Source: Verrucomicrobiaceae bacterium UBA2429
Lineage (GTDB): Bacteria; Verrucomicrobiota; Verrucomicrobiia; Verrucomicrobiales; Verrucomicrobiaceae
Assembly: GCA_002343505.1 (NCBI GenBank)
Contig: DDQZ01000044.1
Location: 1-50,704, forward strand
Direction: 5' to 3'
Length of the DNA stretch: 50,704 nucleotides
Positions 34,656-44,285 of this stretch are shown here, in pieces. The first letter of the stretch is position 1; every line of letters begins with the position of its first letter. The notes under the pieces are model-generated. The model did no database searches. It worked only from the letters and a program-made list of their open reading frames with translations, and was not told where the DNA came from. The translations under genes were made by a program, and so were the position numbers.

Positions 34656-35930
34656 TCACCCAAAGTCCGCCAGCCGCCCATTCCCAATCCCAAACCGCTC
34701 CACCTCCACGCCGAACTGCTGGAGCATGGTCACATAAAGATTGCACAGCGGCTGCCTGTTCAGACCGCTGGTTGGATATGCCTTGTGTTCGCCGTGCTTG
34801 AAGCCGCCGCCGGCGAGGATGATCGGGAGGTTGACGTTGGTGTGGGCGTTGGCGTTGGCCATGCCGCTGCCAAAGAGGACCATGCTGTGGTCGAGCAGCG
34901 TGCCTTCGCCATCCTCGATGGACTTCATCTTGCCGAGAAAGCGCGCGAACTGCCCGGTCTGATAGCGTTCCAGCTTGAGCAGGCCGTCAATGTTTTCCTG
35001 AACCTGGCCGTGATGTGAGAGGGCATGGTAATCCTTGCGCAGGTCAAATGCCGCAGCCTCAAAGCCTCCGGCGATCTCCAGCGTGGCGATGCGGGTGGAG
35101 TCGGTTTGAAGCGCGAGCGCGATGAGGTCGTAAAGCACGGGCAGATCGGAGACAAAGCCGGTGTTTTCCGGCTCGGCCATGCCGGGCTGCGGCTTCGGCA
35201 CGGCGGACCACTGGCGGCTGAGTTCGAGCTGCTTCTCCACATCGCGCACGGAGGTGAAGTATTCGTCGAGCTTCTCCTGGTCGCGCTTGCCGAGGGTCTT
35301 TTTGAGGTCCCTGGCATCGCCATGCACAGCGTCGAGGATGCTGCCATGCAGGGCCAGCTTGTCCTGAGTGCGGGCGAGATCGGCGGCGTTGTCGGAAACG
35401 AAGAGCTTGCGGAAAAGCTCGCGCGGACCGGGGATCGGCGGCACGCGGGTGCCGCTGCGCGTCCAGGACATGAGGCAGCCGCCGTGGATGCCATCCTCCG
35501 AGCCGATGGCAAGCGAGGGGAAGCGCGTGGCTCCGCCGATGCTCTCCGCCGCGCGCTGGTCCACAGTGATGTTGCCATCCGGCATGCCTTTGGCGTCCAT
35601 CGTGCGCACTCCGCTGAGGTAGGAGTGGATGGCGAAATGCCCGCCTTTGTGGCCGTGGTCGAGCCCCTGGAAAAGCGTGAAGTCTTTTTGATGCGCGGCG
35701 AGCGGCTGCAGCAGCTCCGGCAGGTCATAGCCGCGCCCGGTTTTCTCCGGCCAGAACGCCGGCTGGTAAAAGCCGAGCGCATTGCCAATGCAGACCATGC
35801 GCCGCGGACGCGCGCTGGACGTGGCGGCAAAGGCGCGCCAGCCCAGAGACTCCATCAATGGCAGCGCAAGCGTGACACCGGCGGATTTGAGGAAATGGCG
35901 GCGGGTTTGAGGCAATTGACGCGTGGACAT
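34656..35930 (-). CDS. DUF1552 family secreted protein (Tat signal)
   Basis: 424 residues from ATG 35930. The leader QTRRHFLKSAGVTLALPLME has the twin-arginine pattern. The body reads RRMVCIGNALGFYQPAFWP, FTLFQGLDHGHKGGHFAIHS, FPSLAIGSEDGIHGGCLMSW and FGSGMANANAHTNVNLPIIL, as in DUF1552. It is expected to be periplasmic, in the sulfatase/phosphatase-like superfamily. DUF1552 and DUF1592 genes normally lie side by side; here they share the minus strand but are separated by the four-helix-bundle gene. ATG codons at 35948 and 35966 are also possible starts. Confidence 0.88.
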   Translation of the reverse strand: MSTRQLPQTRRHFLKSAGVTLALPLMESLGWRAFAATSSARPRRMVCIGNALGFYQPAFWPEKTGRGYDLPELLQPLAAHQKDFTLFQGLDHGHKGGHFAIHSYLSGVRTMDAKGMPDGNITVDQRAAESIGGATRFPSLAIGSEDGIHGGCLMSWTRSGTRVPPIPGPRELFRKLFVSDNAADLARTQDKLALHGSILDAVHGDARDLKKTLGKRDQEKLDEYFTSVRDVEKQLELSRQWSAVPKPQPGMAEPENTGFVSDLPVLYDLIALALQTDSTRIATLEIAGGFEAAAFDLRKDYHALSHHGQVQENIDGLLKLERYQTGQFARFLGKMKSIEDGEGTLLDHSMVLFGSGMANANAHTNVNLPIILAGGGFKHGEHKAYPTSGLNRQPLCNLYVTMLQQFGVEVERFGIGNGRLADFG

Positions 35931-36001
35931 GAAGCCGGGAACGGACATGGGCCGCGCGGCTTTCATTCAGCTTCGCGAATCCACGCGCTCCAGTCGCCGC
36001 T

Positions 36002-36802
36002 TCATTTCAAAGCCTCCCGCAGCATCACGGGATCATCTGTCGTAATGCCATCCACGCCCAGCGCGGCCAGACGGCGCGCATCCTCCGGCTTGTTCACCGT
36101 CCACACATACAGCTCCAGCCCCGCGGCACGAATCTGGCGCGCCATCTCCTCGTTCCAGTTCCATTTCAGCCCCAGGTCCAGGCCATCCAGCCCGTCCGCT
36201 TTCGTGTCCGCGATCAGCGCCGCCAGGTCCACCGGCCTCTTGTCCTTCGTCACCTCCGACGAAAGCCGGAACACTTTCAGCCAGGGCAGAGCCTTTTTCG
36301 ACTCCCGCGCCACCTCGCGGTCAAAAGCGATGATGCAGAGTTGCGCGGCGCGCGGCTTCCATGCCTCAAGCTGGCGCGCCAGCACCGGCACCACTTCAGG
36401 GCCGCATTTGATCTCCAGGAAAAAGCGCCCCCTGCCCTCAGGCATCGTCGCCAGGCACTCCGCCAGAGACGGAATGCGCTCCCCGGCGTGGCGCGCGTCC
36501 TTCCACGACCCCGCATCCAGCGCGCGCAGCTCCGCCAGAGTCGAGTCCTTCACCACCTTGAGCACACCCGTCGTGCGTTTCGTGTCCTTGTCATGAATCG
36601 CCGCGATCTCCCCGTCCGCCGTCAGGTGCAGATCCAGTTCGCAGGCGTCCGCGCCATGTTCCCAGGCCAGTTTGAATGCCGCCACTGTGTTCTCAGGCGC
36701 GCGCTCCGAGAAGCCGCGGTGCGCCACAATCTCGACGGCATGCAGGGAAATGGCGGTCATGGCAAAAAAGGCGGCAAAAAAGGCGGGAGGGATGACATTC
36801 AT
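36002..36802 (-). CDS. secreted glycerophosphodiester phosphodiesterase
   Basis: 266 residues from ATG 36802. An N-terminal signal peptide (MNVIPPAFFAAFFAMTAISL) is followed by the GDPD signature: IVAHRGFSERAPENT with His28 and Arg29, CELDLHLTADG with Glu55 and Asp57, and IHD with His70. The end LYVWTVNKPEDARRLAALGV closes the TIM barrel. It hydrolyses glycerophosphodiesters to glycerol-3-phosphate and an alcohol, probably in the periplasm for phosphate or carbon scavenging. It lies between the DUF1552 and UbiB-like genes on the same strand. Confidence 0.9.
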   Translation of the reverse strand: MNVIPPAFFAAFFAMTAISLHAVEIVAHRGFSERAPENTVAAFKLAWEHGADACELDLHLTADGEIAAIHDKDTKRTTGVLKVVKDSTLAELRALDAGSWKDARHAGERIPSLAECLATMPEGRGRFFLEIKCGPEVVPVLARQLEAWKPRAAQLCIIAFDREVARESKKALPWLKVFRLSSEVTKDKRPVDLAALIADTKADGLDGLDLGLKWNWNEEMARQIRAAGLELYVWTVNKPEDARRLAALGVDGITTDDPVMLREALK

Positions 36803-36853
36803 CAACGCAAACAACGCGCCGCCACACCGCCAGCTTGCCGCGCATCTCGCCAG

Positions 36854-38518
36854 CTAATCCCGCGAGTCAATGTTCCCCGACTTGCGAATCGCGCGCAGCA
36901 GCCGCCAGCCCAGCCACACGCTGGTCAGATAACCCAGCGCGCCGAACACCGACACACCCCACAGCAGTGGCGGCGCTTGCCGGCTCCACAGCTCGCTCGA
37001 ACCCAGGAAAATGGCCGCCGTCAGCACCCCCAGCACCAGCCGGTTCACGATCGGGTCCAGATGCCGGTGGTCCAGATGCACAGTTAGCGTGCCGTCCCGA
37101 AACCGCGCCAGCAGGTCCGCCACATCCCGCGGCAGCGTCGTCACCAGCCGGTCCCAGTCCCGGATGAAGCGGCGCGCGCGGCGCTGCAGCCGGCGCGGCG
37201 AGAGCCTGCGCAGCGCCATGCGCCGGCAAAACGGCGCCATCAGCTCCGCCAGGCTGAACCCTGGATTGAAGCGCCGGCTCGTCCCCTCCAGCAGGATCAG
37301 CGTCTTGAGCAGCAGCGCCAGCGGCGGCGGCAGCGTGATGTCGTGGCTGCGGATGATCTCGATCAGATTGCTCAGCGCCTGCCCCACATGGATATCCCCC
37401 AGCGGATGGCCGATGTAATCCGACATGAAATCATCCAGGTCGCTCCGCAGCCGGTCCCGCGCGCAGTCTGGCGGCACCGCCCCCAGCCGCAGCACCGACT
37501 CCGTCACCTGGTCCGCATCATTCTCCACCACCGCCAGCAGCAGCGCCTCCACCTCGTCCCGCAGCTCGTCATCCAGCCGGCCCACCTGCCCGCAGTCCAA
37601 CACACCCACCACGCAACCCGGCAGCAGCTTGAGATTCCCCGGATGCGGGTCCGCGTGGTAGAAGCCGTCGCGGAACACCATCTCCAGATACATGTTCGCC
37701 CCCCGGCGGGCGAACTCCGCCAGATCCTCCCCGGACGCCTGCAAAGCCGCCACATCCGTGCCCGGTATCCCCTCCAGCCGTTCCATCGTGATGATCTGGT
37801 GCGAGCACAACTCCTCAAACACGCGCGGAATATGCACCGTCGCATCCCCCTCAAAGCGGCGCGCAAAGTCTTGCAAATTCCGCTTCTCATAGCTGAAATC
37901 CATCTCCCGCAGCAGCGTCCGGCGGAACTGCCGCGTAATCGCCACCGGCTGGTACGGACGCAGCCCCGGCGAGTGCTTCTCCAGCAACTCCGCCAGCCCC
38001 TGCACGATCTCCAGGTCTGTCACCACCTTCGCCTCGATGCCAGCCCGGCGGATTTTCACCACAACATTCTCCCCTCCGGGCAGGCGCGCCCCATGCACCT
38101 GCGCGATGGACGCCGCCGCCAGAGGCGTGTCATCGAAGCTTGTGAAAAGCTCCTCCACCCTGCCGCCCAGGTCCGCTTCCAGAGTCACCCGTGCCGCCCC
38201 GCTCAAATCCGCCGGCACATTCGATTGCAGCCCCGCCAGCTCCCCCGCCAGCTCCGCTCCCACAATGTCCGCGCGCGTGCTCAGCATCTGGCCCAGCTTG
38301 ATGAATGTCGTCCCCAGCTCCGTCAGCGCCAGGCGCAACCGCGCCGCCGTTGTCAGGCCCGAAAGCGTCTGCCCGTCGGAACTGCGCAGCCGGTCCTGCA
38401 GCCACGGATAGCCGAAGCCTCCGAACCAATCCGAAAGCCCGTACTTGCCCGCCACGGCGGCGATTTCCCCCAGGCGCTTGGCATGGCGTTCCAGACGTGC
38501 GAGCGGTTCCACTTTCAT
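36854..38518 (-). CDS. UbiB/ABC1 (AarF) family protein kinase-like protein
   Basis: 554 residues. The family-specific KxGQ motif is FIKLGQMLSTRAD near residue 73. The Ala-rich loop AAASIAQVHGA, the lysine in VVVKIRR, the ADPHPGN catalytic loop and a metal-binding loop complete the core. That last loop reads VLDCGQVGRL, with DCG in place of the common DFG. Two hydrophobic helices at the C-terminus (about 488-540) anchor it in the membrane. UbiB-type ATPases support quinone biosynthesis. No quinone gene is nearby. ATG at 38518 gives MKVEPLARLERHAKRLGEI. Confidence 0.88.
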   Translation of the reverse strand: MKVEPLARLERHAKRLGEIAAVAGKYGLSDWFGGFGYPWLQDRLRSSDGQTLSGLTTAARLRLALTELGTTFIKLGQMLSTRADIVGAELAGELAGLQSNVPADLSGAARVTLEADLGGRVEELFTSFDDTPLAAASIAQVHGARLPGGENVVVKIRRAGIEAKVVTDLEIVQGLAELLEKHSPGLRPYQPVAITRQFRRTLLREMDFSYEKRNLQDFARRFEGDATVHIPRVFEELCSHQIITMERLEGIPGTDVAALQASGEDLAEFARRGANMYLEMVFRDGFYHADPHPGNLKLLPGCVVGVLDCGQVGRLDDELRDEVEALLLAVVENDADQVTESVLRLGAVPPDCARDRLRSDLDDFMSDYIGHPLGDIHVGQALSNLIEIIRSHDITLPPPLALLLKTLILLEGTSRRFNPGFSLAELMAPFCRRMALRRLSPRRLQRRARRFIRDWDRLVTTLPRDVADLLARFRDGTLTVHLDHRHLDPIVNRLVLGVLTAAIFLGSSELWSRQAPPLLWGVSVFGALGYLTSVWLGWRLLRAIRKSGNIDSRD

Positions 38519-38741
38519 ATCCCCCCACTCTGCTCCCGCCCGCCGCCTTCACAACCCGGCTTTTCAAAGTCCCGTGTTTGCAGTCCCGCCGCCGGGATAC
38601 GGGGCTTCCGAACCCGGCTTTGGCACACGCGCCCGCAGATCCAGCCGCAGAGGTTTGATCGCCTCCCCGATGATCTCAAACTTGGCCTCAGAGGCCGTCC
38701 ACACCATGCCGCATAGGTTCGCAGGGAGGGCGGCGGCAGCG

Positions 38742-40295
38742 TTATTTTTGGCCGGGGCTTTTCTTCTTCATCAGGCCTTTGGCTTTGCCGCTGCCGGGGC
38801 GGTTGTAGGCTTCGGGCGGGTCTTCGGCGGGGACTTTGAGTTCGGCGCGCAGGCGGGTGAGCTCGGCGTGGAGTTCGGCGCGGGCGGCGGCGTACTCGGG
38901 TTTGTCATAGACGTTGGTCATCTCATGTGTGTCGCTCTGGCGGTCTATGAGGGACCAGTAGTTGACCTCGGGTTCGTAGAAGTGGAAGAGCTTGTAACGG
39001 TCGGTGACGACGCCGTAGTGCTTGCGCACGCTGTGCGGGCCGGGGAACTCATAGTAGTGGTAGTAAAAAGAGGTGCGCCAGTCGGCGGGTGTGCTGCCTT
39101 TGAGCAGGGGCATGAGGGAGCGGCCCTGCATGTCGGCGGGCACGGGAAGGCCGGCGGCTTCGAGGAAGGTCTCGGGGAAATCAATGATGGAAACCATGGC
39201 ATGGCAGGTGCCGCCGGGCTTGACGACGCCGGGCCAGCGGGCGAGGAATGGAGTGGTGAGGGATTCCTCATAGATCCAGCGTTTGTCGAACCAGCCGTGC
39301 TCGCCGAGGTAGAAGCCCTGGTCGGAGGAGAGGATGACGAGGGTGTTTTCGGCGATGCCTTCCTCGTCGAGGTAGTCGAGGAGTTTGCCGACGTTTTCGT
39401 CCACGGCTTTGACGGTGCCGAGGTAGTCGTGCATGTAGCGCTGGTAGCGCCAGCGGACGATGTCGTCGCCGCTGAGGCCGGCCTGGCGGTATTTTTCGTT
39501 GAGGGGCTCGTAATAGGCGTTCCAGACCTTGAGCTGCTCGGCGTTGAGGCTGGGCGGGGGGGTGAGCTTGGCGTCGAGGAGGGTGAAGGTTTTTTCGAGG
39601 GTCATATCCTGCTCGCGCTCGGCTTTGCCGCGGCCGGCGTAGTCGTCGAAGAGGGTCTCGGGCTCGGGGAACTGGCGGTCGCCATGCCATCCGAGGTGGC
39701 GGAGCGCGGGCGCCCACTCGCGGTGGGGCGCCTTGTGCTGGCTCATGAGGAGAAAGGGCCTGGTTTTGTCGCGCTTTTTGAGCCACTCGACGGAGAAATC
39801 GCCGATGAGGTCGGTGGTGTAGCCCTCGTGTTTGACCTGCTGGCCGTCGCGGATCATGGGGGGATTGTAATAAGCGCCCTGGCCGGGGAGGATGTGCCAG
39901 TGGTCGAAGCCCTGGGGGTCGCTGACGAGATGCCATTTGCCGATGACGGCGGTCTGGTAGCCGCCGGCGCGGAGCATTTTGGGCATGGTGGGCTGGTCGC
40001 CGTTGAAACGGCTGCCGTTGTGGTAGAAGCCGTTGATGTGGTTGTATTTGCCGGTCTGGATGACGGCGCGGCTGGGGCCGCAGATGGAATTGGGCACGAG
40101 GCAGCGCTGGAAGGTCATGCCCTCTTTGGCGATGCGGTCCATGTGCGGGGTCTCAAGCAGCTTGAGCTTGTGCCCGTAGGCGCTGATGGCCTGGGTGGTC
40201 AAGTCGTCGCAGAAGATGAAAAGGATGTTGGGCCGGTCGGCGCGCGCGGTGCCGAGGGCTGCGGCCAGAGCAAGGAGGAGGATGAGGCGTTTCAT
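38742..40295 (-). CDS. secreted sulfatase (CGPSR type)
   Basis: 517 residues from ATG 40295, with a signal peptide (MKRLILLLALAAALGTARA). RPNILFIFCDDL provides the metal-binding Asp pair, and C72-G-P-S-R76 with TGKYNH is the formylglycine site, needing an anaerobic or FGE-type maturase not found here. VILSSDQGFYLGEHGWFDKR is the second metal region. It should hydrolyse sulfate esters, likely of sulfated polysaccharides, in the periplasm or outside. The C-terminus is Lys/Pro-rich. A ceramidase-like gene lies just upstream on the same strand, with 105 bp between. Confidence 0.92.
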   Translation of the reverse strand: MKRLILLLALAAALGTARADRPNILFIFCDDLTTQAISAYGHKLKLLETPHMDRIAKEGMTFQRCLVPNSICGPSRAVIQTGKYNHINGFYHNGSRFNGDQPTMPKMLRAGGYQTAVIGKWHLVSDPQGFDHWHILPGQGAYYNPPMIRDGQQVKHEGYTTDLIGDFSVEWLKKRDKTRPFLLMSQHKAPHREWAPALRHLGWHGDRQFPEPETLFDDYAGRGKAEREQDMTLEKTFTLLDAKLTPPPSLNAEQLKVWNAYYEPLNEKYRQAGLSGDDIVRWRYQRYMHDYLGTVKAVDENVGKLLDYLDEEGIAENTLVILSSDQGFYLGEHGWFDKRWIYEESLTTPFLARWPGVVKPGGTCHAMVSIIDFPETFLEAAGLPVPADMQGRSLMPLLKGSTPADWRTSFYYHYYEFPGPHSVRKHYGVVTDRYKLFHFYEPEVNYWSLIDRQSDTHEMTNVYDKPEYAAARAELHAELTRLRAELKVPAEDPPEAYNRPGSGKAKGLMKKKSPGQK

Positions 40296-40400
40296 GGAGC
40301 GGCGTGGGAACGCGCGGGCCGCCGGCATCTTGCGGGTGAACACAGCCGCTGTTGAATTCGGAGGCGGGGCACTTGGCATGCGGCTCTCCTTGGGGACGGG

Positions 40401-41834
40401 TCACTTCAATTCGGCGGCCATTTCCAGGAGGGCGTCCATGAGTTTCACGCTGGCTTGCGGCTCGACGTTGTTGGTGCCGGGCCAGGTCTCGTAACCTCCA
40501 AGCGGGAAGTGGCGCGGCGTTGGCATGTAGCCGTAGTAACCGTGGGCGAGTTCGACCATGAACGACTTGGGAAAGGGACTGCGCTTTTTGAATTCGAGGC
40601 CGGTCTCGGCAAAGGTCTCGCAGGGGGAGGAGCCGATGCAGATGTCCCCAAAGCGCAGGACCTGGGCGGGGAAGCGGGTCTGCGGGCTGGCTTGGGCAAG
40701 GTGCTGCACGCGACCGGCGTAGGCGAGGGGCAGGTTCGTCTTGCCCTGGATGCGCGGCGCGGCGGCCTCGGTTTCTTTGGCCCAGGCGAGCAGTTCGGGC
40801 TCGATGGTCCGCCATTTCACATCCAGCTCGCGGTAGCGCGCGGCCAGGGACGCGGCGTTGCTCCATTCGAGGCCGGAGAGCGCGCCATGCACTTTGGCGG
40901 CCACATCTTCGGCGACATGGCGCATTTGCTCATACGGTCCCTTGCGCGGACGGGGCTGGCGGAAGTTGACATTGTTCACATCGCCGCTGGTGCCGTTGGC
41001 CATCATGGCGACAAAAGGCGGGCCGTCGTCCGCGCGCGTATGCCGCTTTTCCAAGGCGGCGCAATACATGCCGTAATAATCGGCGGAGATGTGGCCGGAG
41101 CCGACGCCGCCGACATAGTGCAGGGAGTAGGCGGAGTAGAGGGCGATGAGGCTGCCGCCCGGCTCGCGCAGTACGAAAAAGGAGACCGCGGGGTCGGTGA
41201 TGCCGGCGGGTTCGACGAGGTCGGGGCTGCCTCCGGGGGGATTCATTTTCACCTGGTCAATTTTGCCGAAGGGGTTGGGCGGGGCGGTGCCCTCCTTCAT
41301 GAACCAGCGGCGGATGAAGACGTGCTCCGGGGCGTCCACCCGGCCAAAGGCGATCTCGGCGGGGCGGAGCAGGTTGCGCGCGCGGCGGACGCCATCGGCG
41401 ATGCGGCGGGCGACGAAGCGCTGGTAGGGACTGATCTCCATGTCGGAGACGAAGGTGCGCGGGTCGGTGCTGTGGGCGTTGGTGCCGGAGTGGGTGTGAG
41501 TGGCGGAGATGAGCACATTTTCCGGCGGAATGCCGGTCTCGGACTCAATGAGCCTGCGCGCCTCCAGGGAAAGGCTGCGGTGCAGTCCGAGCAAATCGCA
41601 GACGACGAGCGCGAGCCTGGTTTTGCCGTCATCCAGCACGAGGCATCGGGCGTGCAACTCGTCGTGGACGTGGGTGGAGGGGAAAGGGAGAAAACCGCCG
41701 ACAATCTTGTCACCCAGCTCGGGGGTGATGTTGCTGGAGGCGGCCCCGGCCATGAGCGGGGCTTTGACGGCTTCCGCCGCGCGCGCGGCATGGATGGAGA
41801 GGCAGGCGAGCAGGACAAGGGTGGTTCGGCGCAT
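40401..41834 (-). CDS. neutral/alkaline ceramidase-like secreted hydrolase
   Basis: 477 residues from ATG 41834, with a signal peptide (MRRTTLVLLACLSIHAARAA). The N-terminal domain carries MAGAASSNITPELG, VCDLLGLH, ISATHTHSGTNAHS (zinc His residues) and MMANGTSGDVNNVN, where the serine region of neutral ceramidases lies. It is shorter than full ceramidases (about 650-700) and lacks an obvious C-terminal Ig-like domain. In this phylum such proteins are common beside sulfatases and may act on other amides or esters. It is divergent from the Nudix gene with 90 bp between. Confidence 0.82.
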   Translation of the reverse strand: MRRTTLVLLACLSIHAARAAEAVKAPLMAGAASSNITPELGDKIVGGFLPFPSTHVHDELHARCLVLDDGKTRLALVVCDLLGLHRSLSLEARRLIESETGIPPENVLISATHTHSGTNAHSTDPRTFVSDMEISPYQRFVARRIADGVRRARNLLRPAEIAFGRVDAPEHVFIRRWFMKEGTAPPNPFGKIDQVKMNPPGGSPDLVEPAGITDPAVSFFVLREPGGSLIALYSAYSLHYVGGVGSGHISADYYGMYCAALEKRHTRADDGPPFVAMMANGTSGDVNNVNFRQPRPRKGPYEQMRHVAEDVAAKVHGALSGLEWSNAASLAARYRELDVKWRTIEPELLAWAKETEAAAPRIQGKTNLPLAYAGRVQHLAQASPQTRFPAQVLRFGDICIGSSPCETFAETGLEFKKRSPFPKSFMVELAHGYYGYMPTPRHFPLGGYETWPGTNNVEPQASVKLMDALLEMAAELK

Positions 41835-41924
41835 GGAGACAATACCGGCATTGGAGGCGCGGCTTTTCCTGGGACAGGCCTGAAAAATGCGTCCCGCCAC
41901 CGGAGATGGTGAAAAAGTCCTGAA

Positions 41925-42467
41925 ATGACGACGGAAATTTCACAAACCTGTATTATCATGACAGCGAACATGTCACAGCTTCCCGCACTGCATCCCATGC
42001 CTGTCGTTTACCGGCCGAATGTCGCCGCCATCCTGACCAACGCGCAAAGACAAATCTTCATCGCTGAACGGGTGAACATACGCGGCGCGTGGCAGTTCCC
42101 GCAGGGCGGCATTGACGATGGCGAGGACGCGGAGACGGCGGTCTTTCGAGAGCTGGCGGAGGAGATCGGCGTGAGGCGCGAGATGCTTGAGCTGCTGGAC
42201 CGGCGCGGCGGCTACCGGTATGCTTTTCCCAAGCCGCGCCTGAAATACGGCATCTATGGCGGCCAGGAACAGACCTACTTTTTGATGCGCTTCCTGGGCA
42301 GGGACACGGATGTGAACCTGGCCGCGACGCATCAGGAGTTCGCGCGCTGGCGCTGGATTCATCCGGAAGAGTTCCAGCTTTCCTGGACGCCGATGTTCAA
42401 GCGCGGGGTCTATCGCCAGGTCTTCCTCGACTTTTTCGGGCTCGCGCTGGAGAATCCGCCGCAGTGA
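41925..42467 (+). CDS. rppH: Nudix hydrolase, RppH-like
   Basis: 180 residues. WQFPQGGIDDGEDAETA and the following FRELAEEIGV form a complete Nudix box (GX5EX7REUXEEXGU). RPNVAAILTNAQRQIFIAER precedes it, and QTYFLMRFLG with FARWRWIHPEEF follows, as in RNA pyrophosphohydrolases and diadenosine polyphosphate hydrolases. It likely removes pyrophosphate from mRNA 5' ends. Starts at 41925, 41958 and 41970 are all possible; homologues usually begin close to MPVVYRPNV, so the first 15-24 residues may not be translated. Confidence 0.82.
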   Translation: MTTEISQTCIIMTANMSQLPALHPMPVVYRPNVAAILTNAQRQIFIAERVNIRGAWQFPQGGIDDGEDAETAVFRELAEEIGVRREMLELLDRRGGYRYAFPKPRLKYGIYGGQEQTYFLMRFLGRDTDVNLAATHQEFARWRWIHPEEFQLSWTPMFKRGVYRQVFLDFFGLALENPPQ

Positions 42468-42480
42468 AAGCCCTCATCTC

Positions 42481-44253
42481 ATGATGCCCCGCCACAGCCG
42501 AGAACCCGCCGCGGACGGTCCCGTGCGCTGGTCGCCCTTCGATGACTGGGAGTCTCCCTGGTGCCTGGAGGATTGCTCGGCGGGGGATGTCTTTGCGCGT
42601 CCCGCGCCGTCTGAAAAAGCGTCTCATGGGCACAAGACCAGAGCGCCCAAAGGTCGGACACAGGCCGCCCGGCCCCTGACGGGCGAGGTGCTGGAGTTCG
42701 AAGCCGCGGACGAGTTTCTGACGCCAGCTCCACCATCTTCACCACCGCAGCGTCCTTTTCCGGCCCGTGAGCCGATGGTGAAAAAGAAGCCCGTCGTCGT
42801 GACGGAAAAAGCAGCGTCCGAGCCGGACCCCGCGCCTGCCCCGGGATTTCCGCAGGCACCGCAGACCAGGAAGACGAAGGAGGAGCTTTTCAGACCCGTG
42901 CCAGTGACGCCAACTCAGGAGACGGAAGCAGGAAAAAGCCGTGCCCAGCGCGCCAGACTGCGCGCCGGCAGGGCGCGCCCGGCGGCCTCCTGGGGCACGC
43001 TTTTCTCCCTCGGCCTCGGCGCGCTCGGCCTTTTGCTGCTGTCATGGATTTACTGGCATGACGCCCCCGCCAAGAGCGACGAGGATTTGCGCGTGGAACT
43101 GCCCGCGGACCAGACGCCGGTGATTCACTCCCATGTGAAGCTGCGCACCTTTCTGGACTCGGTGCCGCCCGTGGAGGATCTGCGGCTGCGCTCCCTGCCG
43201 CCCTGGGATTGGGACACGCCCTCGCTCTCCGAGCATTTGCGCGCCGGCGGCACCGCGCTGGACAATCTGCGCGACCTCCTGGAGGACGAAGACTGGCATC
43301 CGCTGCACTCCGCTTGGTGCCACACGGATCACAGCGCCCATGCCGCCTGGCCGCATGTCATTTTCCTCATCCAGGCGCAGTCGGCTTACCTGGCCCGGCG
43401 CGGCAATGAGATGGAGGCGTTCACCGCCGCGCTCGATCTGGCGGAAATGTCGCGCCGTGTCATGGAAATGTGGTCCTGGCCCGCCTATGCCCGCGTGGCG
43501 CAGGACCTCGGTCTCGGAGCCGCGCAGTCCCTGGCCGTGTTGCTCAAGGACACCCGGCTCGACGCGCCAACCCTCGCGGCATTCCAGGAGCAGTACACCG
43601 CCTGCCGCCCCGAGACCGCGATCATGCGGCAATATTGCGCGGCCTTTTACACGCACCAGAAAAAGACCCTGCTCGGGGCCCGCAGCGGCGAGCCTCTGGA
43701 CACACTGCCGGGCGGCATCCAGCAGCCGCGCCACGCGCGGGTCTTTTTCAAAGTGAACGAAACCCTGGCCCTCTTTGCCAATCTCTGCCGGGATGCGCGC
43801 GATGAGATCTCCCGCCCGGCCTACGCCGCGCGCACGGATACCGGCCTCGTCATGGATGAGCCGCGCAGCCCGCTCTTTTATCATCCCAATTCGGCAGGCG
43901 CCGCCTGGTTCGAGGACCGCGCCGCCCTGCTGCGCCAGTTGCCGCCGCGTCATCATCTGGCCCAGTGCAGGCATGGACTGGTGCTCAGCCTTTTTGCCCT
44001 GCGCAGGCATCTGGCGGAGAAACAACGGCCGCCCGAAAGTCTCGAAGCCCTCGTGCCGGAGTGGCTCGCGCAAAAACTCACCGATCCCTTCACCGGAAAC
44101 GCTTTTGGCTGCGATGCCGCGCGCGGGCTTCTCTACTCCGCCGGCGCGGATCTGCGTGCTGATGGCGGCCGCCCCGGCCTGCCGCCCCTGGCCGATGACC
44201 TGGAGCCGACGGTCGAGACCGGCATCCAGTCCGCGCGCCGCGCACCGGATTGA
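42481..44253 (+). CDS. uncharacterised membrane-anchored protein
   Basis: 590 residues. Residues 1-165 are Pro/Ala/Lys-rich and probably disordered. One transmembrane helix is at about 172-190 (LFSLGLGALGLLLLSWIYW). The rest should lie outside the membrane: PPWDWDTPSLSEHLRAGGTA, HAAWPHVIFLIQAQSAYLAR, and a C-terminal block (LALRRHLAEKQRPPESLEAL, LTDPFTGNAFG, LLYSAGADLRADGGRPG). That last block is common at the ends of plancto- and verrucomicrobial membrane proteins. No enzyme motif is visible. It starts 13 bp after the Nudix stop. Confidence 0.75.
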   Translation: MMPRHSREPAADGPVRWSPFDDWESPWCLEDCSAGDVFARPAPSEKASHGHKTRAPKGRTQAARPLTGEVLEFEAADEFLTPAPPSSPPQRPFPAREPMVKKKPVVVTEKAASEPDPAPAPGFPQAPQTRKTKEELFRPVPVTPTQETEAGKSRAQRARLRAGRARPAASWGTLFSLGLGALGLLLLSWIYWHDAPAKSDEDLRVELPADQTPVIHSHVKLRTFLDSVPPVEDLRLRSLPPWDWDTPSLSEHLRAGGTALDNLRDLLEDEDWHPLHSAWCHTDHSAHAAWPHVIFLIQAQSAYLARRGNEMEAFTAALDLAEMSRRVMEMWSWPAYARVAQDLGLGAAQSLAVLLKDTRLDAPTLAAFQEQYTACRPETAIMRQYCAAFYTHQKKTLLGARSGEPLDTLPGGIQQPRHARVFFKVNETLALFANLCRDARDEISRPAYAARTDTGLVMDEPRSPLFYHPNSAGAAWFEDRAALLRQLPPRHHLAQCRHGLVLSLFALRRHLAEKQRPPESLEALVPEWLAQKLTDPFTGNAFGCDAARGLLYSAGADLRADGGRPGLPPLADDLEPTVETGIQSARRAPD

Positions 44254-44285
44254 CTTGCCCCGCCTCCCGCCGTAAATGCGCGCGC

